Source: a virus
Virus record (IMG/VR): IMGVR_UViG_3300038463_000730
Location: 124,001-188,000 of that record
Direction: 5' to 3' (one strand)
Length of the DNA stretch: 64,000 nucleotides
In this document: positions 55,250 through 63,593 of the stretch, piece after piece
How the letters are laid out: every line of letters begins with the position of its first letter
How positions within the stretch are numbered: position 1 is the stretch's first letter
Position numbers and translations under genes: made by a program
The notes under the pieces: generated by a model
Seen by the model: the letters and a program-made list of their open reading frames with translations, nothing else
Told to the model about the DNA's origin: nothing
Databases searched by the model: none

Positions 55250-55256
55250 ACGGACC

Positions 55257-55985
55257 TTAACTTTCCTTGGTCAGATTCGGTTCCACCAACTTGTCATTGA
55301 TCGTGATCGTAACAGACCGTTGAACTTCTTTGTTGTCTTTTGTAGCTTTCACATCTCCAAACAACTTATCAATCAGATTATCAGGTCCCTTCACCATACC
55401 GGGTGATGCGGCTGTTGTCTTGGTCTGTCCACCCAAATTGCATGCGCGGTAGATTGATTTGTGAAGTAGTTTTTCATCACGATCTAGCAGAATTTGCCTT
55501 ATTTCAGGCTCTCCAAGACGATTGATATCTTCCGGACGCAGCCGATAACGCAAATACATTAGCTCCTCAAGATAATCCATCTGAGGCTTGAAAAAATCCA
55601 TATCTTTCTGTTCTATACGTAACGTACGATCCAAAGATGCACTCAGTATTCGTGCGTAACTATCGAACCAGTCCGGATCGCCCAAGTAGTCATCTTTTAT
55701 CGTATCGACCGCCGTTTTCAGTTTGATAAATGTCTTAAGCTTCTCCGAAGCATCCTTATCAATGTACTGTGCCGAACGATGGTACGTTTGCAGGTTACGT
55801 CGAGCGATGTAGTCAGTTTCTTGATTGATATACCGAGTATCGAACGCCTGCTTTACCATTTCGTTGCTATTTTGAGCTAATTTCTGCCAATATTTTCTGC
55901 GTAACGCCATCGCATCAGCGTGTCTTTCGTGAGATGCATCAACTTTACAAACAATCTCATAAACCTGTAAAAAGTGCTTATTCAT
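55257..55985 (-). CDS. Helical protein following the major capsid unit
   Basis: A 242-residue, charged helical protein (EIVCKVDASHERHADAMALR; MDFFKPQMDYLEELMYLRYR) ending in VTITINDKLVEPNLTKES. It begins just after the terminator that closes the major capsid gene. A GATATAGGAA box (55990-55999) lies 6 bases before the ATG, so it may start its own transcript. It could be a head completion or scaffold factor; no family recognised. Confidence 0.68.
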   Translation of the reverse strand: MNKHFLQVYEIVCKVDASHERHADAMALRRKYWQKLAQNSNEMVKQAFDTRYINQETDYIARRNLQTYHRSAQYIDKDASEKLKTFIKLKTAVDTIKDDYLGDPDWFDSYARILSASLDRTLRIEQKDMDFFKPQMDYLEELMYLRYRLRPEDINRLGEPEIRQILLDRDEKLLHKSIYRACNLGGQTKTTAASPGMVKGPDNLIDKLFGDVKATKDNKEVQRSVTITINDKLVEPNLTKES

Positions 55986-55991
55986 CGGTTT

Positions 55992-55999
55992 CCTATATC
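55992..55999 (-). promoter_or_regulatory. GATATAGG box before the 242-residue gene
   Basis: Located within the 55986-56040 space between the capsid terminator and the ATG at 55985. It shares ATATAGGAA with the boxes upstream of the capsid gene and of the 550-residue gene. It could be a late promoter element or an extended Shine-Dalgarno. Confidence 0.45.
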
Positions 56000-56040
56000 A
56001 GTTATGCAAGATTATGAACGGGCAGCGTAGCAAAACAGAA

Positions 56041-56066
56041 AGGGCATCGAATTACTTCGACGCCCT
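56041..56066 (-). terminator. Rho-independent terminator after the major capsid gene
   Basis: An 11-bp stem with one G-U pair, AGGGCGTCGAA / TTCGATGCCCT (minus strand), with a 4-base loop. It is flanked by a further GGGCAG/CTGCCC pair and followed by TTCTGTTTTGC. It lies about 70 bases past the capsid stop. Confidence 0.8.
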
Positions 56067-56136
56067 CTCACTGCCCTTATTCATGACGCCCTAAGGAGCT
56101 GGGCTCGACCGATTAAGGTCAGTATCCTAGTCTAGA

Positions 56137-57153
56137 TTAGACTCCTGGTAGAACAGACTTGCGTCCTGCCGAGACTCCGCGTGGGTTCACGATACCGAGA
56201 CCGATGATCTCGCTCACAACCCATCCTAGCTTCAACTGCTTTGGCTCGTCCGCTGGGAGAACCTCGATGTCCTGACGAACTGGCATAACGCCTACGAACT
56301 CTGGATCCGCTGCCGCGTAAACCGTTCCTGGTGGAACGATCTTGCTGACCATGATGTCAGCTCCCCACAAGTGAGCGTAGAGACCCGTCTGGAGAATCTC
56401 GCGCTGTGTGACTGGATCAACCTCGCCACCGCCTACGCCCTGTCCACCGCCGCTACCCCACTTGAGGATATCTGTGAACTCGTTAATGTTCATGAAGTAC
56501 TTCGTTGTGACCAAGTCCCAACGATCGATCTGCGCCTTCAACTCAAGCAAGTCGCGCTTCAACATACCGGCATCGGTAATGTCCTGTAGCGTGTTCTCAC
56601 CCTGGCTCGCGTTATCGAGTGCCGCGAAGATGTTGGCGTCTTCCTGAGCCATAATCTCCTGACGTGCCTTCTGAACAGCACGGTCGATAACATTGAAACG
56701 ACGACGCTTCACTTCAGCAATACGAACCGTTGGGTTCGCGAAAAGCTCGAACTCTGGAACAACGACGCGGTCTCCGAAGATACGCGACTCTGGTCCTGAA
56801 CCGTTTGAGCTGATTACAACGGCCGCGACATCAATATCGCGATCGTATGTTGGCATTGCTCCCTGTGGAAGTGGGTCAACCACTAGCGCACGACGGGCAA
56901 TTCCATGGTAGTCCAAGTTACGACGAATTGGGTTCGCCATGGCCTGCGCCAAAGCTACTTTTCCGTCCTGGGTTAGGATTGCGCGTGAGATCAAGTCGTC
57001 ACGGCGGTCTTCTGACATCCCAACCTGGCCTGCAAGGCCGATATTTGATGGCTGGTTCTCTTCGAGAATCGCAGCGTACTTCGAGATAACCATCATCGCG
57101 TCTTTCAAAGACGATGCGTTAATCTCTCCCTGTGGTGAAAATAAACTATTCAT
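56137..57153 (-). CDS. Major capsid protein (HK97 fold)
   Basis: A 338-residue protein. Features fitting an HK97-type shell subunit are a long N-terminal arm and the conserved RRALVVDPLPQGAMPTYDRD segment. An E-loop-like stretch follows, then the spine helix (KRRRFNVIDRAVQKARQEIM), the AQEDANIFAALDNAS segment and a closing LGIVNPRGVSAGRKSVLPG. The coding sequence is GC-adjusted with preferred codons, as in a highly expressed gene. Terminators lie on both sides (57211-57244 before, 56041-56066 after) and AGGAAC before the ATG, so it is probably a single-gene high-level transcript. The lack of a recognised protease or scaffold neighbour leaves maturation open. Confidence 0.85.
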   Translation of the reverse strand: MNSLFSPQGEINASSLKDAMMVISKYAAILEENQPSNIGLAGQVGMSEDRRDDLISRAILTQDGKVALAQAMANPIRRNLDYHGIARRALVVDPLPQGAMPTYDRDIDVAAVVISSNGSGPESRIFGDRVVVPEFELFANPTVRIAEVKRRRFNVIDRAVQKARQEIMAQEDANIFAALDNASQGENTLQDITDAGMLKRDLLELKAQIDRWDLVTTKYFMNINEFTDILKWGSGGGQGVGGGEVDPVTQREILQTGLYAHLWGADIMVSKIVPPGTVYAAADPEFVGVMPVRQDIEVLPADEPKQLKLGWVVSEIIGLGIVNPRGVSAGRKSVLPGV

Positions 57154-57162
57154 TTGTTTGTT

Positions 57163-57170
57163 CCTATATG
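57163..57170 (-). promoter_or_regulatory. CATATAGG box before the major capsid gene
   Basis: It lies in the 57-base stretch between the upstream terminator and the capsid ATG, which must hold a promoter if the terminator works. The ATATAGGAA core recurs before two other genes. AGGAAC here also serves as the Shine-Dalgarno. Confidence 0.5.
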
Positions 57171-57210
57171 AGAAATACTTGCCAGTTGCCTAGCTTTGGC
57201 GAATAAAACA

Positions 57211-57244
57211 AACAGTTGGGAAAGTCGCCGCTTTCCCAACTGTT
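57211..57244 (-). terminator. Rho-independent terminator between decoration and capsid genes
   Basis: A perfect 14-bp inverted repeat, AACAGTTGGGAAAG / CTTTCCCAACTGTT, with a 6-base loop. TGTTTTATTC follows on the minus strand, 13 bases after the stop of the 238-residue gene. Confidence 0.92.
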
Positions 57245-57257
57245 ATTAGAACGAAAC

Positions 57258-57974
57258 TTAGAAGCTACCCTTCCAGGTAAACACGGCCATATACATCTGG
57301 GCCTGTGCTGCTCCACCGAGTGGTCCCGATGGTGACGCGAATCCAGACACCAACGTGTTAGGAGTCGTGACTAGTGAGCCAGTTGTCTCGAACGTTAGGA
57401 AGCGACCGATGATCGCTGCGCCGTTCGCTGTACCAGCCGATACGTTTGGTGTGAGCAAGCCCGCTGGGGTTGCATACAACGGTGCGCCCGTTGTGATTGT
57501 GCTGTTCGTTGGGACGAGGCCAGTTGTGCTGGTCGTATCAACGTTGTCGAGCGTGACACCGTAGACACCTGGGTTGCCCCATAGTGTTACTTTGCCAGAA
57601 CCGAGCGCCGTGCTTGGTCCGAGGATAGCGCCTGTATAGCTACCTGGAACGTTGAACTGCTGACCGACTGTTCCACCAACGACTGCTCCGAAGAGTGTTC
57701 CGTAGTGAAGGATACCGTCGTCCGTTAGGAAGAAGGGACCGCTGTTGGCCGCTGTTGGCAACGTGATCGTAATAGCTGGACGAACCTTTGTGGTCGTACC
57801 GGCATATCCGTCTTCCTGTACGTCTGCCGCACTGAGGTCTGTTCCGCCGTAAGCAACTGGGGTAACGCCCGTAAAGGTCGCAACCTCTCCACCCTTGATA
57901 GACGACAGCTGTGAATCAAGCATGTCGAACTGTCCGAATGGACTACCATTGTTATTTTGAAGTACTAAAGCCAT
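57258..57974 (-). CDS. Probable head decoration protein
   Basis: A 238-residue, Gly/Thr/Ala-rich, small-residue beta protein immediately upstream of the major capsid gene. Segments such as TFTGVTPVAYGGTDLSAADV, FGAVVGGTVGQQFNVPG and KVTLWGNPGVYGVTLDNVDT have the look of capsid-cementing proteins seen ahead of capsid genes in large phages. AGGA is placed 7 bases before the ATG. One EDGYAGT motif is present. Its codon use resembles that of the capsid gene, suggesting high expression. Role by position and composition; a fibre-type head protein is the alternative. Confidence 0.62.
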   Translation of the reverse strand: MALVLQNNNGSPFGQFDMLDSQLSSIKGGEVATFTGVTPVAYGGTDLSAADVQEDGYAGTTTKVRPAITITLPTAANSGPFFLTDDGILHYGTLFGAVVGGTVGQQFNVPGSYTGAILGPSTALGSGKVTLWGNPGVYGVTLDNVDTTSTTGLVPTNSTITTGAPLYATPAGLLTPNVSAGTANGAAIIGRFLTFETTGSLVTTPNTLVSGFASPSGPLGGAAQAQMYMAVFTWKGSF

Positions 57975-58062
57975 TGTGAAATCCTGTTATGTGCTGAACT
58001 TGTCAGCGGTCTTACGTCGGGTCTTACTTTGAAATCTGTAACGAAATATGATGATATTCCCA

Positions 58063-58084
58063 GATCACTGAGAAAAAAGTGATC
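58063..58084. other. Stem-loop upstream of the decoration gene
   Basis: A 7-bp stem, GATCACT / AGTGATC, with an A-rich loop (58063-58069 and 58078-58084) just after the 400-residue gene's stop. No T-run follows on the minus strand, so it is an uncertain terminator or an mRNA processing site. Confidence 0.45.
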
Positions 58085-58089
58085 CGATG

Positions 58090-59292
58090 TTAATTTTTGT
58101 TTGGGTGAGGTTTATATCCTTCACCCTTCATCCAATATGCAAGAGCAAATGGGTTATCAAGTTCCTTGTGTTTCTTCATCTTCTCAACCGTCTTGCCCCA
58201 GCCTTTCGGACTGACATCATTTTGGTCAGAAGCAGACGATACATTTGCAGTACGCCCAGCACTAACTTGTTGCAAAATCTTCTCGTATTTATTGACTATT
58301 ACTTTCAATCCATTAAGAATGGTTCTTTCTTTTGAACCGACTTCATATAGAGCTTGTAGTGCGTCGAACTGATCTAATATGTCACTTACATCCTGAGCCT
58401 GAGGAGCATAAACCATATCAGATGCTTTTGTTACAGCCCACCATAGTTCATGCTCTTTGGTACCAGAACTAGTTGATTGAGCAAAAGTTGATTCTTTTAA
58501 TTTTTTAAGCGTTTCGTAAACATTGTTTTCGCGACACCAAGCTGTCCATGCATCCACAGCTGCTAACATCTCATCATCACTTAATGGATTCGAATCACCA
58601 ACGGCCGATACGAACGAACTCTCTTCCGGCGCCGGAACGGTCATTCCCTCAAGAGGGTCTCCAGCTGGATCCCAATCATCATCTTCTGGAGTAAGCTCTG
58701 ATATAAGCTCACGACCCTCATAAGATGGTTCTTTTGATAGTTCGGTCAGCTCTTCGTCTTCGAAATTGGCCAATCTCTGCATACACGAATCCGCAAGAGC
58801 CCGAAGCTCCTCTTCATTCGTATTGTCAAGATGATTACCGACACGAACAAGCTCCATCATCAATGCACGCTGAGCAAGCTTACGATAGTTAGCGTTACCG
58901 GTCGGGTTACGACTTAGTATGTTGATAATGATCTTCTGACGCTCGATGTTGTTCTCTACCAAGCCGTTGATGCGGTCATACGCCGGAGCAATGACGACTG
59001 ACTCAGGGTGAGCCTGTTCCATCATGTTTTTCAGGCCATTTTCGATGTCTTTGTTCGGCTTAACACCATAGAATGCTTCCGGAGCACTGATGTCACCAGT
59101 GTCCCAACGCATCCATGAATCGGCACCGTTGTTCGGGTTGTCGATCACTCCTGGAGTCTTGCTGGTTGCCCCGCCCATGTTTCTCTGAGCAGTCTTAGTC
59201 TGCAACCTGACCTGAGACTCCGGAGCAACGAGGCCCATCTTCTCAGCTACCTTCGCATACTCTTCAAATACTTCGCTTCTACGTTCGCGCAT
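58090..59292 (-). CDS. Helical head-region protein, 400 residues
   Basis: An acidic, Ser- and Glu-rich helical protein. Its N-terminus (SEVFEEYAKVAEKMGLV) resembles that of the 550-residue protein below (SEVMQQFTKLAKEKNLI). A KTAQRN motif is at residue 33. It contains several Asp/Glu-rich stretches (ELTPEDDDWDPAGDPLEG). AAGGA precedes the ATG, one base after the previous stop. Candidates are an internal head protein, scaffold or protease substrate. Confidence 0.7.
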   Translation of the reverse strand: MRERRSEVFEEYAKVAEKMGLVAPESQVRLQTKTAQRNMGGATSKTPGVIDNPNNGADSWMRWDTGDISAPEAFYGVKPNKDIENGLKNMMEQAHPESVVIAPAYDRINGLVENNIERQKIIINILSRNPTGNANYRKLAQRALMMELVRVGNHLDNTNEEELRALADSCMQRLANFEDEELTELSKEPSYEGRELISELTPEDDDWDPAGDPLEGMTVPAPEESSFVSAVGDSNPLSDDEMLAAVDAWTAWCRENNVYETLKKLKESTFAQSTSSGTKEHELWWAVTKASDMVYAPQAQDVSDILDQFDALQALYEVGSKERTILNGLKVIVNKYEKILQQVSAGRTANVSSASDQNDVSPKGWGKTVEKMKKHKELDNPFALAYWMKGEGYKPHPNKN

Positions 59293-59293
59293 G

Positions 59294-60415
59294 TTATTCC
59301 TTCTTTAATGCTGGTTGTTGCGTAGACTGCTGTTCTGGCTCCGGCATCTTACTAGCAACATCTCCAACAAATAAATCAACCAACTCTTTTCTGCTGTTAG
59401 CAGAGTATTGGCCGAATTGATGTGGCATCCATGTGATGGATGGATAGTGATTCTCTGAGTTCTCGCTCTTGATTACGTTAACAATGGTTTTCAACATCGG
59501 TGACGAAGCTAACTGACCACGCTGCGGTCCAAGCTGCGGATAGATCTGAAGCGCCCAATTAACCAACGTGTCACCAATCGTGTTGAGTGGAACATCTTCC
59601 TCCCATATTGCACGCGGGTCCTGGTTTTCCGTGCCGAACCCGGATGGCTTGAGCCAAGCCGGTACTGCTGGTGGTGTCGGAATGGCTGATTGCTGAGCCG
59701 GTTCCCCCGCAGCAGGTTTGGTATCTCCGCTAAACGTCTTCTGGACCAGCTTGCGCTTCACGAACATCGAACATGCGCCCAAAATAGTCTGAAACAACCA
59801 TTTAAAGAAGCGACCAATCCAACCTTTGGCAAGATTCTTACCCATGAGTTTTTCGATAATGCTTTTACCCGGTCCTTCAGCAAGCCATTTGATACCACTT
59901 TGAATTGGCGCTGTTAATGCCGCTTGTTTGATTATCGTTGCCGCGACACCGACACGTTCCCAGGCTTCACGGATCTGATGATCATCTGCGTTTGAACCAC
60001 CAAGATGTTGATCAACAGCTGTCTTGACAGTATTGCTATCAATCGTCCCGCCAGCTCGCAATTTCTCAACAAGTGAGTCCTTGATACTTTTGAAAATTGC
60101 AAACGGCTTTACATTGAAGCCTATTTCGGCGATCAAATCAACCAATGTGATAAACCAACCTCCATAGACACCGATCACGCCTTCAAACGCCAACTCAGCA
60201 AATGCCGCAACCCAATCATCTTTGGCTTTCGCTATTTCATCTGTTACGAACTGCGAGATCGCTCCAGCAACGGTTCCAAGAAATGACGATACCATCTCTG
60301 ACAGATCAGCAGTCTTATGCAGAGGTAAACGGATACGTCCTGCCAACGAATCAGGCATCAAGTACCGATCCATCATCATCGTATCTTCTAGGTATTGTTT
60401 ATCTATGATTGCCAT
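59294..60415 (-). CDS. Unrecognised head-region protein, 373 residues
   Basis: A mostly helical protein with a hydrophobic middle (SFLGTVAGAISQFVTDEIAK; ELAFEGVIGVYGGWFITLVD) that is amphipathic rather than a clear membrane segment. A Pro/Gln-rich part lies near residue 235. HKTADLSE (residues 33-40) places a KTA at the same distance from the start as in the 400-residue protein. It may be an internal head or connector protein; no known family. Confidence 0.68.
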   Translation of the reverse strand: MAIIDKQYLEDTMMMDRYLMPDSLAGRIRLPLHKTADLSEMVSSFLGTVAGAISQFVTDEIAKAKDDWVAAFAELAFEGVIGVYGGWFITLVDLIAEIGFNVKPFAIFKSIKDSLVEKLRAGGTIDSNTVKTAVDQHLGGSNADDHQIREAWERVGVAATIIKQAALTAPIQSGIKWLAEGPGKSIIEKLMGKNLAKGWIGRFFKWLFQTILGACSMFVKRKLVQKTFSGDTKPAAGEPAQQSAIPTPPAVPAWLKPSGFGTENQDPRAIWEEDVPLNTIGDTLVNWALQIYPQLGPQRGQLASSPMLKTIVNVIKSENSENHYPSITWMPHQFGQYSANSRKELVDLFVGDVASKMPEPEQQSTQQPALKKE

Positions 60416-60427
60416 TGATTACCAGCG

Positions 60428-61858
60428 TTAGTATAGTAACTGTGCTATCTTGTTAAATCGCCCAGTCCAAGTGTTTGCAATTTGCTGCTGTTGCGAAATC
60501 ATCGTATTGGTAAGTCCCAATGCTTGCAATATTTGGATTACCAAACTTAATACTTCGTTAATCATGATTGCGCAGTTACGCCCATCAACATCTTGCATGC
60601 CTGACTTCATAACTCGCTCTTTGAAAACGGTTGCAGGGTTGGAACCACCCATGCCACCGGCATCATCTGCATTGATCGTAGTCTTCTTGACCCATGTGTT
60701 ACGAATCTGGTCTAGTTTGTCGCGAGCTTCACCGACCGTCTGGCTTAGTTCGTTAAGTCTGCGTTGAATTACCGGATTGGACTCACCCGGCTTCGTTGCG
60801 GCTTTCGTATTGTAAATAGCAGCTAGATTCTGCACCATTTGATCGTTGTATTTGACCAACCATCCGCCTTCTCCTCCAACGAGGTTGAAGAACTGTTCGA
60901 TTCGGTCCAAATACAACGGATCCCCAAGCGGGGCTCCGCCGATAGCCGAGATAACAGCTTCGGTCATCTTAGTAGATGCGTCGCCTTGACCCTGGTTCTG
61001 GCCCTGGTTACCGCCCTGCTGAGCCGGTTCACCTGATCCGGGCTGTGCCGGTTGGGCTGGTTGTCCTTGCCCCTGACCCGTTCCACCCGCAGCCGTTCCA
61101 GCAGCTTGGTTCGCATTCGGATCCGCATTGAAACGGTTGATCATATCCATGATCTCGCGAATATACTTTTCCATCACTGGAGCAAGTTTCGGAAGGTCCG
61201 CCTTTTTCCAATCCTTTGGAATCTGAACGGCGAAACTGTTTAGTTCTTGATAATTGAACTTACCAGTGTCGATCTTGTATTGGTCAGCCAATCTAAGTAT
61301 CGCCGAGCCAATCTGCGAAGCATAACCTAGTGAGCGATTGGTTTTATCTTCCCACATACCATCGGCTTTCGTCTCATCACCGCGACCTGCGTTTCTGCCG
61401 AGATGGCGCATCTGTTCGATGTATTTCTTACCTTCATCCGACATCAACACGCCAAGAGCATGTGTCTTCTGAACAGCTTGGTTTTCAAGCAGATCTACCA
61501 GTTCGATAATAGCATTTTGCATGCTTACTACCGATGGATTCTTCATTACATTAGTCGCTTCTTGTGGCGAACGATGTTCTGCTCCGGGCGAATTTGGAGC
61601 ATACTCCGGGTCACCGGTTGCAGCATACATATCCGCTCGTTCTTTATCTGCTGGTGTTTGTTGAGCCGGTTGAGCCGGTTGCCCAGTTGGTTTTTGTTCA
61701 AGACCAATCAGATCACTATTGTCCATATTGATCAAATCGCTGTTATCTGTATCAGGCTGTTTGACAACGTCCTGATTTGGCATAAGCTTCTTAGCTGGCG
61801 CAGCCTTCTGTGCTATTGTAACCAGCTCTCGAACTAGTTTATCGCTAAAAACAGACAT
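60428..61858 (-). CDS. Gln/Gly/Pro-rich head-region protein, 476 residues
   Basis: TAATG overlap with the preceding gene. Residues 1-95 are acidic and Gln/Pro-rich; about residues 255-300 are a low-complexity linker (GQGQGQPAQPAQPGSGEPAQ, NQGQNQGQGDAST). Helical parts lie on either side, with a C-terminal NKIAQLLY. Low-complexity linkers of this kind are typical of proteins packed inside or bridging head parts. No enzyme motif. Confidence 0.7.
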   Translation of the reverse strand: MSVFSDKLVRELVTIAQKAAPAKKLMPNQDVVKQPDTDNSDLINMDNSDLIGLEQKPTGQPAQPAQQTPADKERADMYAATGDPEYAPNSPGAEHRSPQEATNVMKNPSVVSMQNAIIELVDLLENQAVQKTHALGVLMSDEGKKYIEQMRHLGRNAGRGDETKADGMWEDKTNRSLGYASQIGSAILRLADQYKIDTGKFNYQELNSFAVQIPKDWKKADLPKLAPVMEKYIREIMDMINRFNADPNANQAAGTAAGGTGQGQGQPAQPAQPGSGEPAQQGGNQGQNQGQGDASTKMTEAVISAIGGAPLGDPLYLDRIEQFFNLVGGEGGWLVKYNDQMVQNLAAIYNTKAATKPGESNPVIQRRLNELSQTVGEARDKLDQIRNTWVKKTTINADDAGGMGGSNPATVFKERVMKSGMQDVDGRNCAIMINEVLSLVIQILQALGLTNTMISQQQQIANTWTGRFNKIAQLLY

Positions 61859-63510
61859 TACTTAATCCCGCGCTTTGCTAAAAGCGCCAATATCTTTGTT
61901 TTATTGTCCTCCGGATCACCATTCATCGTGGTAACCTGCCCGGCTTTGATTTTTGCCACAAATGCCTTGGTTTGCTCAAACCACGCAGTAAGTGCTGAGT
62001 CATTCTTTGCTGCAATAGCTGGCGCTTTTGGAAGTATTTCCTTCGTAAACCAATCAGCGAAACCAACTAGTGGACTAGTAGTATTCGATTGTGCTCCAGC
62101 TTCACCGGTCGGACCCGGCCCGACTTTTTCTTTAATTTCACCTAGATACTTAAGAGCCGTATCCTGGTTCTTGCTAAGAACGTTCATTAGATTCTGGGTA
62201 GCTTTCTCTACATCGCCCCAAGCGCCCCATCCACGAAAAACGTTCCCATACTGTTGCGAAATATGTTCCCCAACAATCATATAAATCGAGTTAGCTAGTT
62301 TCCAACCTTCACGACACTTATCAGCTGCATCAACTAGCTGCTGAGCAGTAGAATTGGGTGAAAGATTACATGCCGCCGCGATCCCTGGCAGTTGAGCCTT
62401 CAATTGCTCAACATAAAACCACTGACTACGATCTTCTTTGTTTGGATTGTTGCCTAACTCAGGAGCCTGACCTCTTGTGTCCTTCTGGAATTCCTCTTTT
62501 AGATCTTCCGCTTCAGCTACAACGGCATTACCGGCCGCTTGGATCTTCTCTTGCGAATACCACATGTTCATTAGTAATTGGGTTGACCCTCCACCGAGAA
62601 TGCCACCGATCGCGGCCCCCAATGCCCATGTCCCAAGACCAATGGCAGCAATCGTTGATCCAATTCCTCCCCCTCCGGCCGCAGCTCCACCTCCGGCAGC
62701 GGCAGCACCGGCCCCAGCACCGGCAGCAGCCGGAGTAGTAGCGGCAGCCACACCACTATTCGCAATGAACCAGTCCGCTACTTGCGGAGCACCCCTTTGC
62801 GCGAGCATTTTTAGTACTTGCTCTTCGGCTTCTTTCTGAGCAATGCCTTTGGCCGTGCGACTAGCAATCATTCTCTCGATTTCTTGCATGATCGCACCAG
62901 GATTCTTATCCGGCACGGTCTTCGTGAGTTGGTAAATGGCCTTTACCAGCTGACCCATGATTTTGTCAGCTGCGGGGCCGAAAAAAGGGATAGCAGTTTT
63001 CTGCATTTCCTCCTTCTCTGCCAAGATCGTCTTCAATGCAGCCAATACCATTGTCTTCGACGCTAGTTTGCCGGTCGGTTCTTTCTCTACGACGTCTTTG
63101 ATCATTTTGTGTTGATCAAGTTTGTCTTCAACGACGCCAAGCTTGTCATGAGCCTCAGCCATTTCGACCGAACCAGCAGGGTGAGCGAATTCAAGCAGAG
63201 CTTCTCCGGTCTCCCCGTCCGTACCGTACATACGTACATAGTTCTGAGCCCTGACGTTCATGCGGAACTTCTCTTCCACACGCTCTGCCTCGGCAACGAG
63301 CCCCTTTACACGTAAGCCGAAACACAAACGAAGGATATCCTGGTTTAGGTTATCCGATGGAGCCAAACTAACATGACGTGGTGCCCTGGATAGGTTCCGC
63401 GCGGCTCGTTCTAGTCCGGATTCCTCTTTGATTAAATTCTTTTCTTTGGCGAGTTTGGTAAATTGCTGCATTACCTCACTCTGGCTTTCTGAAATGTGCT
63501 TATAAGTCAT
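61858..63510 (-). CDS. Head-region protein with Ala/Gly-rich hydrophobic segment, 550 residues
   Basis: The start ATG 63510 is chosen because GGAG lies 8 bases upstream; an in-frame TTG 24 bases earlier (63534) has none. The N-terminus SEVMQQFTKLAKEKNLI parallels the 400-residue protein. Residues of about 255-290 are Ala/Gly/Pro low-complexity, followed by a glycine-zipper-like stretch (GSTIAAIGLGTWALGAAIGG) that could insert in a membrane or pack tightly. A TATATAGGAA box lies at 63561-63568, 50 bases upstream. Possible ejected internal protein. Confidence 0.72.
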   Translation of the reverse strand: MTYKHISESQSEVMQQFTKLAKEKNLIKEESGLERAARNLSRAPRHVSLAPSDNLNQDILRLCFGLRVKGLVAEAERVEEKFRMNVRAQNYVRMYGTDGETGEALLEFAHPAGSVEMAEAHDKLGVVEDKLDQHKMIKDVVEKEPTGKLASKTMVLAALKTILAEKEEMQKTAIPFFGPAADKIMGQLVKAIYQLTKTVPDKNPGAIMQEIERMIASRTAKGIAQKEAEEQVLKMLAQRGAPQVADWFIANSGVAAATTPAAAGAGAGAAAAGGGAAAGGGGIGSTIAAIGLGTWALGAAIGGILGGGSTQLLMNMWYSQEKIQAAGNAVVAEAEDLKEEFQKDTRGQAPELGNNPNKEDRSQWFYVEQLKAQLPGIAAACNLSPNSTAQQLVDAADKCREGWKLANSIYMIVGEHISQQYGNVFRGWGAWGDVEKATQNLMNVLSKNQDTALKYLGEIKEKVGPGPTGEAGAQSNTTSPLVGFADWFTKEILPKAPAIAAKNDSALTAWFEQTKAFVAKIKAGQVTTMNGDPEDNKTKILALLAKRGIK

Positions 63511-63560
63511 AAGACGGGCTCCGTTCGGGGACAAAATCGATATTGATAGATCCGGGTCTT

Positions 63561-63568
63561 CCTATATA
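63561..63568 (-). promoter_or_regulatory. TATATAGG box upstream of the head gene cluster
   Basis: Minus-strand CGTATATAGGAAG; the ten bases CGTATATAGG are identical to those before the gp25-like gene at 5547-5556. Here the box is 50 bases before the ATG, far enough to be a promoter rather than a Shine-Dalgarno. Confidence 0.5.
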
Positions 63569-63593
63569 CGTCAAATATAGCAGTTATGATAAG

